Shown here one piece after another: positions 1 to 4,553 of a stretch of 17,164 nt of DNA. The notes under the pieces are model-generated. The model was not told where the DNA came from and searched no databases. It was given only the letters and a program-made list of their open reading frames with translations. Every line of letters starts with the position of its first letter. Positions within the stretch are counted from its first letter, which is position 1. This DNA is from Clostridia bacterium (GTDB taxonomy: Bacteria; Bacillota_A; Clostridia; Oscillospirales; CAG-272), in NCBI GenBank assembly GCA_017407725.1, contig JAFQWB010000128.1, positions 1 to 17,164 of the forward strand. Reading direction: 5' to 3'. Made by a program: the position numbers and the translations under genes.

Positions 1-905
1 CAATCGGGATCGTTGTGGGTGATGAAATCCCAGTAGGAGTCGATATTCACATACACCGCCGCGCCGTCCTCGGACCAAGCCTCCTGCAGGTTGTCCTTGA
101 TGTAGTTGGAGATGTCCATCATCTGGCTGTATTTCACCGAGGACTGGAGCACGCCCCAAGAGTTAAACCCGAATGGAACGTCCTGCACGGACTCCTTGGG
201 CGGTACTACTGCGGCATTTGCCTTACCGTAAGCGGTAAAGCCCTCTCGCCAATCGGCAAAATAGCCGATGAAGGTGAGCGGCGAGTTAACCGTCTCTCCC
301 GTTACATAGCCGTGGGGAGAATTGTCACGTGTGAGGGTGTCCGCCGCACCGCCGTAGAGGGCAAGACTCATCACTTCGCCACGTTGTGCTTGCATGGTGA
401 TGCCCGTCTTCCAAGTGTCGTGGGCGACCGAGCCAATCACCAGACCTGCCGAGGTATCGGCGTTATAATACGCCGCCACTTCGTAGCCGGTGACCTTTTG
501 CAGACTCTTCACTCCGATGAAGGCAGGCTCTACCCACATATCGTTGTCGAAGGGGATCTGAACAAACACGCCGTTCTCAACGCCTACGCTCTTCTGGTAG
601 ACCGCCAGAGGCGTGATGCGGTTGGTGGAAACGCTCTCTCCCACCGCACCCGTGATCAGTACCTCGGTAAGGAGATAGCCGTCTTTTTGATAAAATTTCT
701 GGGTCATCGTGCCGCCGAAGGTGGGATGGTCGGTGTGGGTGAAGGTCAGCGTGCCGCCCTCTTTGTCCTCGGTGTAGCTATGCCTAGCAAAGTCATCCGA
801 GGAAACGACCGTACCGTCCAAATCTACCTCTGCGTGGGCATTTCGCAGAATGATCTTTCCGCCGCTCAGGACAGAATAGGTTCCGTTGTGTAAATCAATA
901 GTCAT
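1..905 (-). CDS. GH36/melibiase-like glycoside hydrolase fragment, downstream of an in-frame stop; runs off the window
   Basis: The minus strand is open without a stop from 980 down to position 1, in the same frame as the signal peptide and CBM gene at 981-1448. The first part reads as a beta-rich N-terminal domain. A segment beginning PFGFNSWGVLQ (about residues 240-250 from the ATG at 905) follows, then a Tyr/Asp-rich stretch with VNIDSYWDF, which resembles the start of the (beta/alpha)8 barrel of clan GH-D alpha-galactosidases. The catalytic aspartates would lie beyond the window. I place the start at the ATG complementary to 903-905 because GGGAGG sits 5 nt before it; this may be a reinitiation site or chance. 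Most likely this is the body of one gene broken by TAG at 981-983. The family assignment is from motif memory only; another GH-D or GH31-like enzyme is possible. Confidence 0.6.
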   Translation of the reverse strand, partial: MTIDLHNGTYSVLSGGKIILRNAHAEVDLDGTVVSSDDFARHSYTEDKEGGTLTFTHTDHPTFGGTMTQKFYQKDGYLLTEVLITGAVGESVSTNRITPLAVYQKSVGVENGVFVQIPFDNDMWVEPAFIGVKSLQKVTGYEVAAYYNADTSAGLVIGSVAHDTWKTGITMQAQRGEVMSLALYGGAADTLTRDNSPHGYVTGETVNSPLTFIGYFADWREGFTAYGKANAAVVPPKESVQDVPFGFNSWGVLQSSVKYSQMMDISNYIKDNLQEAWSEDGAAVYVNIDSYWDFITHNDPD

Positions 906-980
906 AATATCCTCCCAAGTTACCGTGTCGGCATCAGTATAGTCCCGATCGGGGAAAACTGCCTGCTCGGTCTCGAATAC

Positions 981-983
981 CTA
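981..983 (-). other. In-frame TAG splitting the CBM-hydrolase gene
   Basis: On the minus strand the codons read GAC CTT GAC AAA ATC TAG GTA TTC GAG ACC, and the frame then stays open to the window edge. A single substitution (for example GAG or CAG to TAG) explains the break. TAG also appears to end the lipoprotein gene at 2943-3368, so general recoding of TAG in this genome is unlikely. Confidence 0.85.
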
Positions 984-1448
984 GATTTTGTCAAGGTCCG
1001 GGCCGTACCAGTCAGAGCCTACCGTCAGACTGCCGCCTGCCTTCAGATCGACGTTGATCTCAGTTGTCCCCACCTTGCTGAAGCTGCCGGTGGAGGGGCA
1101 ATCCAGCTTGTATTTGCCAAAATCGGTGGTCAGATTGAAATAGCGGTCGTCTGAGCCGGACATAGAGTGTAATTGCAGACGATACTCGCCGTCTGCGGGG
1201 ATCGCCAAATCGTCGAAGGTGACTTTTCCCTCCACCGTACCGCCGTTTTTGCCGATGTTGCCTACTTTGGTTCCGCTTGCCGAAGCGTTACCGCCCAGCT
1301 TTCCCTGCTCCGCCTCCAAAACCAGGATGGGAGCATCGTCTTGATTGTCACCTGCCGCTGTCCCGAAGCCAAGCGTTCCCAAAACAAGGAGCATCAGCCC
1401 AATCGAACAGGCAAGGGCTATCGTTTTGATGTATTTCTTTGCGCTCAT
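981..1448 (-). CDS. Signal peptide plus CBM35/CBM6-like carbohydrate-binding module (N-terminal part of the interrupted hydrolase)
   Basis: This reads as a 155-aa exported N-terminal piece. A Sec signal peptide is visible: basic MSAKKYIK, a hydrophobic core over about residues 9-30, and a small-residue exit near GTAAG. No lipobox is seen. The mature part, about residues 38-155, starts VLEAEQGKL and ends WYGPDLDKI, the hallmarks of a calcium-binding beta-sandwich CBM of family 35/6. In such modules DLDKI is normally followed by one more residue and a linker; here TAG follows, and the frame then continues openly into a hydrolase. I prefer the ATG at 1446-1448 over the overlapping TTG at 1449-1451. 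AAAGGAG lies upstream with workable spacing to either. The divergent AraC-type gene is its likely regulator. As it stands the product would be a secreted, catalytically empty binding module. Confidence 0.75.
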   Translation of the reverse strand: MSAKKYIKTIALACSIGLMLLVLGTLGFGTAAGDNQDDAPILVLEAEQGKLGGNASASGTKVGNIGKNGGTVEGKVTFDDLAIPADGEYRLQLHSMSGSDDRYFNLTTDFGKYKLDCPSTGSFSKVGTTEINVDLKAGGSLTVGSDWYGPDLDKI

Positions 1449-1508
1449 CAAAGGTTCTCCTTTCTTACTGCCGATTGATCGCCTAGATCAAACAGCATGC
1501 AAGTATAC

Positions 1509-1579
1509 TTTACTCTACAATTTTATTATATCTCCGATATGGTTGATTGGATTGTAACTATGTTGCAAATTAGAGTAAA
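1509..1579. repeat. Inverted repeat TTTACTCTA / TAGAGTAAA flanking the hydrolase promoter
   Basis: TTTACTCTA at 1509-1517 is the exact complement of TAGAGTAAA at 1571-1579. The arms are separated by 53 bp and lie on either side of the minus-strand promoter elements. This could be an operator pair or chance. Confidence 0.35.
1525..1553 (-). promoter_or_regulatory. Putative activator-dependent promoter of the CBM-hydrolase gene
   Basis: TATAAT is complementary to 1525-1530. The hexamer 17 bp upstream (complementary to 1548-1553) is AATCCA, a poor -35. A good -10 with a poor -35, with repeated motifs just upstream at 1561-1588, is what an AraC-type activated promoter would look like. This is inferred from sequence only. 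Confidence 0.4.
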
Positions 1580-1588
1580 TATGTTGCA
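1561..1588. promoter_or_regulatory. Direct repeats TGTTGCA spaced 21 bp, candidate AraC-type operator
   Basis: TGTTGCA occurs at 1561-1567 and again at 1582-1588, a start-to-start distance of 21 bp (two helical turns), as in classical AraC half-site pairs. The first copy lies just upstream of the weak -35 of the hydrolase promoter. A third copy at 1699-1705 overlaps the -35 of the regulator's own promoter, which would fit autoregulation. Confidence 0.5.
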
Positions 1589-1612
1589 TCGAACAGGAGA
1601 ATATGCTATAAT
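1584..1612 (+). promoter_or_regulatory. Upstream promoter P1 of the AraC-family gene
   Basis: TTGCAT at 1584-1589, a 17-bp spacer and TATAAT at 1607-1612, with the extended -10 TGC directly before it. Transcripts from here would carry a leader of about 150 nt before the regulator's ATG. Confidence 0.6.
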
Positions 1613-1700
1613 AATAGGTAAAAATCGACACACGCTGCACCGTTATGTTTCAACCTGCAAGTTCGGGCAGATGATTTTTGCCGGCCCAGTTGTGTATCTG

Positions 1701-1729
1701 TTGCATTTATCAAAAATGTATGCTATAAT
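1701..1729 (+). promoter_or_regulatory. Proximal promoter P2 of the AraC-family gene
   Basis: TTGCAT at 1701-1706, a 17-bp spacer and TATAAT at 1724-1729, again with TATGC directly before the -10. The elements and spacing are the same as in P1, 117 bp upstream. Confidence 0.65.
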
Positions 1730-1768
1730 TTTTTATAAAATCAAATGTTTTACTCATAGGAGAATGAT

Positions 1769-2548
1769 ATGCCAATCGAAACCCTCAACAGTCCTTGCCG
1801 AGCTTTTTTAGGGCACGAATGCTGCAGAAAAGGACACCGCTTCGGTCCTGCCATCCGTGAATATTTTCTGCTCCATTTCGTCATTCGTGGGAAGGGGCGT
1901 CTCTTTACACGGCAGGGAGAATATACGCTTGAAAAAGGTGAAGGCTTCCTTCTCTCCCCCGGAGAAGTGTCCACCTACGTTGCTGACAAAGACGATCCGT
2001 GGGAATATGTTTGGGTAGGCGTCGGTGCAACCAATGAAACCGAGGAGATCCTGCGCTGTCACGGACTGGGGCCGGGTGCGCACTGTTTCGTCTATCACGA
2101 CGAAGCAGGCGTGATTCCTAATCTGATCGGACTGGTTTCCAACTACCAGCTCAACTCTTACGAACAGGCAATGGGCGCCTTCTATCTCCTGATGGGTACC
2201 GTTGCTTTGGAAGAAAACGAGCGAAGCGGTGGACGCTATCTGGAAAAATGCTATGATTACATGGAAAAGCACTATACAGATGTTATGACAGTAGAGGCAA
2301 TGGCAAAGCATCTGCATATGAGCCGTTCCTACCTTTATCGCATCTTCAAGCGGAGTTTAGGCATTTCGCCCCAGCGCGCCATATTGAATTTCCGCTTGGA
2401 AAAAGCATCTATGCTGGTGGAACGTGGCGGCATCCCACTCACCGAGATCGCCCTGTCCTGCGGCTTTTATGATCTGAGCCATTTTTCCAAAGCTTACAAG
2501 GAACGGTACGAACAATATCCAAGGGCGGAAAAAGAACAAGAAGAGTAA
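1769..2548 (+). CDS. AraC/XylS-family transcriptional regulator
   Basis: 259 aa, a normal length for a cupin-type AraC regulator. The N-terminal part (about residues 5-100) reads as the sugar-sensing cupin fold, with FVIRGKGRLFTRQGEYTL and GEGFLLSPGE typical of AraC_binding domains. The C-terminal part (about 150-250) carries two helix-turn-helix motifs: MTVEAMAKHLHMSRSYLYRIFKR, and later LTEIALSCGFYDLSHFSKAYKE, which is the AraC family signature region. The ATG is chosen because GGAGA lies 5 nt upstream. It is transcribed divergently from the CBM-hydrolase gene, so it probably activates that gene in response to a sugar released from its substrate. The effector sugar cannot be read from sequence. 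Codon use matches the hydrolase rather than the genes to the right. Confidence 0.93.
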   Translation: MPIETLNSPCRAFLGHECCRKGHRFGPAIREYFLLHFVIRGKGRLFTRQGEYTLEKGEGFLLSPGEVSTYVADKDDPWEYVWVGVGATNETEEILRCHGLGPGAHCFVYHDEAGVIPNLIGLVSNYQLNSYEQAMGAFYLLMGTVALEENERSGGRYLEKCYDYMEKHYTDVMTVEAMAKHLHMSRSYLYRIFKRSLGISPQRAILNFRLEKASMLVERGGIPLTEIALSCGFYDLSHFSKAYKERYEQYPRAEKEQEE

Positions 2549-2597
2549 AGGCGATAGCTGTGCTATACTAACCATCCATATTAAGTTAGATGTGCGA

Positions 2598-2619
2598 AAA
2601 CGTTAGAAAAACGTTAGAA
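2598..2619. repeat. Tandem 11-bp direct repeat
   Basis: AAACGTTAGAA occurs twice with no gap (2598-2608 and 2609-2619), in the non-coding stretch just after the AraC-type gene and about 40 bp upstream of a strong promoter. It could be a binding site. No known family is recognised. Confidence 0.5.
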
Positions 2620-2659
2620 TCCCACCGTTTTCCCATTTGCAGTATCGCCGAAAATCGGC

Positions 2660-2688
2660 TTGACAAAGGAAAGATAATGGTGTATACT
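2660..2688 (+). promoter_or_regulatory. Near-consensus sigma-A promoter of an attenuator-like leader
   Basis: TTGACA at 2660-2665, a 17-bp spacer and TATACT at 2683-2688. This is the closest match to consensus in the window. No ORF starts directly behind it; transcription would meet a strong hairpin terminator about 55 nt after the expected start. Confidence 0.7.
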
Positions 2689-2742
2689 AAAATCAGGAAG
2701 GCTCGAAAAAAGAATAAACAGGCGATATAAACAAACAAAATC

Positions 2743-2783
2743 AAAGCACAAAGAGCCTTGATAGGCTATCTTTGTGCTTTTTT
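2743..2783 (+). terminator. Intrinsic terminator or attenuator in the leader
   Basis: AAAGCACAAAGA (2743-2754) pairs perfectly with TCTTTGTGCTTT (2769-2780). An inner GCC/GGC closes a six-base loop, and the structure ends in TTTTTT (2778-2783). Upstream, AAGGCTC (2698-2704) is exactly complementary to GAGCCTT (2753-2759), which includes the inner stem. A mutually exclusive pairing of this kind is what an antiterminator needs. The product could be a short RNA of about 90 nt or a regulated leader. Confidence 0.75.
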
Positions 2784-2811
2784 AATACACTCGGAAAGGG
2801 GCAGTAAAACT

Positions 2812-2883
2812 ATGACAAACAAAAACAACAACTCATTGACTATGCCTATGCTCCTCCGAAGACTATGGCAGACGGAGAAATAA
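2812..2883 (+). CDS. Possible 23-aa ORF after the attenuator
   Basis: ATG at 2812 follows AAAGGGGC with reasonable spacing, and the ORF encodes MTNKNNNSLTMPMLLRRLWQ plus three more residues, then TAA. It lies directly behind the terminator at 2743-2783, where a controlled gene would be expected. It may be a leader peptide, the truncated 5' end of a lost gene, or non-coding. The product is not recognised. The start and ribosome binding site are the only support. Confidence 0.3.
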   Translation: MTNKNNNSLTMPMLLRRLWQTEK

Positions 2884-2908
2884 TAATTTAATATAGCGCC
2901 CGTCTGCC
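2867..2908. repeat. 9-bp inverted repeat GGCAGACGG / CCGTCTGCC
   Basis: GGCAGACGG at 2867-2875 and CCGTCTGCC at 2900-2908 are exact complements around a 24-nt AT-rich loop. The left arm overlaps the end of the 23-codon ORF. No T-run follows on the plus strand, so this is not a standard terminator. It could be a structured RNA or the scar of a lost element. Confidence 0.5.
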
Positions 2909-2942
2909 GATAAAAACAAACGCGCAACAAGAGGTGATTTAT

Positions 2943-3368
2943 ATGAAAAAGATTATAACAATAATAGTTGCTTGTATCTGCACATTCGGTTTAATCGGAT
3001 GCAATCAGCAGCAGGGTGACAATATAACAAACTATATTAAAGAAGAAAACGGAAAACATTATCTCATTTTACCCATATCACAAACCGAAGTTTCTGTTTC
3101 GGATTCATGCAAGAACGAACTAAACAAAATCGATATTGAACTTTTAAGAGCGGCAGAAGAAGCCATACGAAGCGAGATTCCTGATTCCGCAGAAGACCCG
3201 GTATATTTCCTGGAGTTTGACTCCAACCGCAAGCTTTGTTTATGCGCCGAATCTATTGTTTATATTGATCCGCCAAACGTTATTACCAACACTTACGGCG
3301 AAACCGTAATAAGCGGATGCGACATCGACCACAAGCACTTATTTTGGTGCGAGCCCATCACAGAATAG
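2943..3368 (+). CDS. Small predicted lipoprotein, family not recognised
   Basis: 141 aa from the ATG at 2943, chosen over the upstream GTG at 2934 because GAGGTG at 2931-2936 is the ribosome binding site and the protein then begins MKK. A lipoprotein signal is clear: basic start, hydrophobic core, and lipobox LIGC about 20 residues in, so the mature protein would be anchored to the outer face of the membrane by its Cys. The rest is hydrophilic and mixed alpha/beta in character, and ends in a Cys-containing stretch (SGCDIDHKHLFWCEP). No catalytic motif is visible. It heads a run of three plus-strand genes (lipoprotein, SdpI-like, lipoprotein) and could be fed by read-through from the promoter at 2660. 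It ends with TAG. Confidence 0.75.
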   Translation: MKKIITIIVACICTFGLIGCNQQQGDNITNYIKEENGKHYLILPISQTEVSVSDSCKNELNKIDIELLRAAEEAIRSEIPDSAEDPVYFLEFDSNRKLCLCAESIVYIDPPNVITNTYGETVISGCDIDHKHLFWCEPITE

Positions 3369-3402
3369 ATCGTGTGTAAAGCTCGATTGGTGAGGTTATA
3401 AT

Positions 3403-3779
3403 ATGTTTTTTGGTGGTATATTTTCATAAGCGACTTAATTGTACCCATGATCATGTTTGTAGGCGGAATAATAATGTCAAAGCATTATCCGGGTAGGATA
3501 AACGGCTTAATGGGATACAGAACAGAGCGATCCATGAAAAATGCGGGCACGTGGAAATTTGCTCACGAATATTGCGGAAGGCTCTGGAAAGGCATGGGAG
3601 CAACAGCTTTCATACTTACCGCTCTGCTTCATATTCCGCTTTACGGCTGTAACGACGACACGTTAGGAATTGCAAGCATTATCTTCGTGTTTGCTCATAT
3701 CGTTACTCTTCTCGTACCTGTTATTTTGACCGAAAGGGCTCTTAAAAAGACCTTTAACGAGGACGGCTCAAGACGGTAA
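3403..3779 (+). pseudogene. SdpI-like three-helix membrane protein, frameshifted in a T6 tract at its start
   Basis: From 3447 onward the frame encodes an SdpI-family (PF13630-like) domain: KHYPGRINGLMGYRTERSMK, then TWKFAHEYCGRLW, then two hydrophobic segments (GATAFILTALLHIPL and GIASIIFVFAHIVTLLVPVIL). In the same frame, residues before that Met (FWWYIFISDLIVP) form the expected first membrane helix but have no start codon; an in-frame TAA sits at 3399-3401. ATG at 3403-3405, behind GGTGAGG, is out of frame and ends after 8 codons. Adding one T to the T6 run after that ATG joins the two and gives a normal 125-aa protein. SdpI of Bacillus subtilis is the immunity protein for the toxin SdpC; small homologues have no assigned role. 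Translation from the internal ATG at 3447 is possible but lacks a clear ribosome binding site. Confidence 0.7.
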
Positions 3780-3860
3780 AAAGTTTCAGTTTGTTGCCTA
3801 CAAGCTCTGCACTTGCAAGGCAGGTACACTACACAAAGCATCAAAAAGGAGGACACTGTT

Positions 3861-4498
3861 ATGAAAAAATGCTTATTCATTATTTGCGTTATTCTCTCGT
3901 TTTCACTTTTATTCATCGGATGTAACAGATCAGAAAATCCCGGCACAACTTCAACCACAACTTCAACCACAACTTCAACCACCCAGCAAACCGTCCCATG
4001 TATTGATCACACAATGGGTAATTTCGAGGCAAAAAAGACAGTTGCTTCAGCAGTACATTAGTTCAAACCTGCACAAAATGCGGATACGAGGAGATATATG
4101 ATGCAGTTCTCATCTTACCCCAACACACTTGGAATGTGGTCTCCGAGGACGGAATTACAGTCCATACCTGCAATCGCTGCAACAAATCTTATACCTTTTT
4201 GAGTGAAATTAAAGAATTCAGCTATGCACAGACACTTGAAGAGCACAAAACAGGCGACCCCGGTGTTCAGCACGAAAATTTCCTGTTCAGCTATGAAGGA
4301 GAGATAAAGACTGCTATTAACGCGATATTAAGGGCTGACCGTCTGCTCACTGTCGAATATGACATGATTTCGGTATCATTTGACAGTAATTCCGGAGTAT
4401 GGTGTGTGGAGTTTTACAAGCAGGATTTAGTCGGAGGATCTCAGTCGATATACTTTGACAAAGATGGTTCTACCTGCTACATCATCTACGGAGAGTAA
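3861..4498 (+). pseudogene. Thr-rich lipoprotein with Cys-pair motifs, frameshifted in an A6 tract
   Basis: ATG at 3861 follows AAGGAGG (3846-3852) closely. The N-terminus is a lipoprotein signal (MKKCLFII, lipobox FIGC), then a Thr/Ser linker made of a 12-bp tandem repeat (TTST units). After FEAKK the frame runs out of phase and stops at TAG (4059-4061). The -1 related frame continues without a stop from the same point: DSCFSSTLVQTCTKCGYEE, later HTCNRCNKSYTF, and on to TAA at 4498. Adding one A to AAAAAA at 4031-4036 restores a continuous 212-aa protein. The TCxxC and CxxC pairs resemble Cys-rich repeats of Clostridia surface proteins that may bind metal. Function is unknown. Confidence 0.72.
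3945..3980 (+). repeat. Three perfect copies of a 12-bp coding repeat
   Basis: ACAACTTCAACC is repeated exactly three times (3945-3956, 3957-3968, 3969-3980) within the lipoprotein gene and encodes the Thr/Ser linker between the lipid anchor and the folded part. The unit is a multiple of three, so a change in copy number would alter linker length without breaking the frame. Confidence 0.9.
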
Positions 4499-4510
4499 TT
4501 ATCTATAATA

Positions 4511-4547
4511 AAAATGAGTACGGACTCTTTGTCCGTACTCATTTTTT
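4511..4547. terminator. Bidirectional intrinsic terminator between convergent genes
   Basis: AAAATGAGTACGGAC (4511-4525) pairs perfectly with GTCCGTACTCATTTT (4531-4545) around TCTTT. A T-run follows on the plus strand, and the upstream A-run gives U's on the minus strand. It ends the plus-strand lipoprotein gene and the minus-strand sialidase-fold gene. Confidence 0.9.
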
Positions 4548-4553
4548 ATTTAA

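Noticed and set aside
15..893. Long plus-strand ORF of 292 codons
   Set aside because: It is the complement of the open minus-strand hydrolase frame. The minus frame gives a sensible protein with glycoside-hydrolase motifs, continues the CBM gene and has a promoter; the plus ORF has no ribosome binding site or recognisable domain.
981..983. Genome-wide recoding of TAG
   Set aside because: The lipoprotein gene at 2943-3368 appears to end normally with TAG, and no suppressor tRNA is seen in the window.
1173..1811. Several plus-strand ORFs across the CBM gene and the control region
   Set aside because: They overlap the signal peptide gene in antisense or cross the promoters of the regulator, and none has a plausible ribosome binding site or protein pattern.
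2549..2942. Possible transposase or insertion sequence remnant
   Set aside because: The inverted repeat and stranded leader look element-like, but no transposase reading frame, target duplication or paired terminal repeats can be seen, so no mobile element is called.
3397..3402. TATAAT just before the SdpI-like gene as a promoter
   Set aside because: The hexamer lies directly against the ATG and has no acceptable -35 at 16-18 bp, so any transcript would lack the ribosome binding site.
3695..3982. Minus-strand ORF starting with repeated VEVV units
   Set aside because: The repeat is just the antisense of the Thr/Ser minisatellite in the lipoprotein gene; there is no ribosome binding site.
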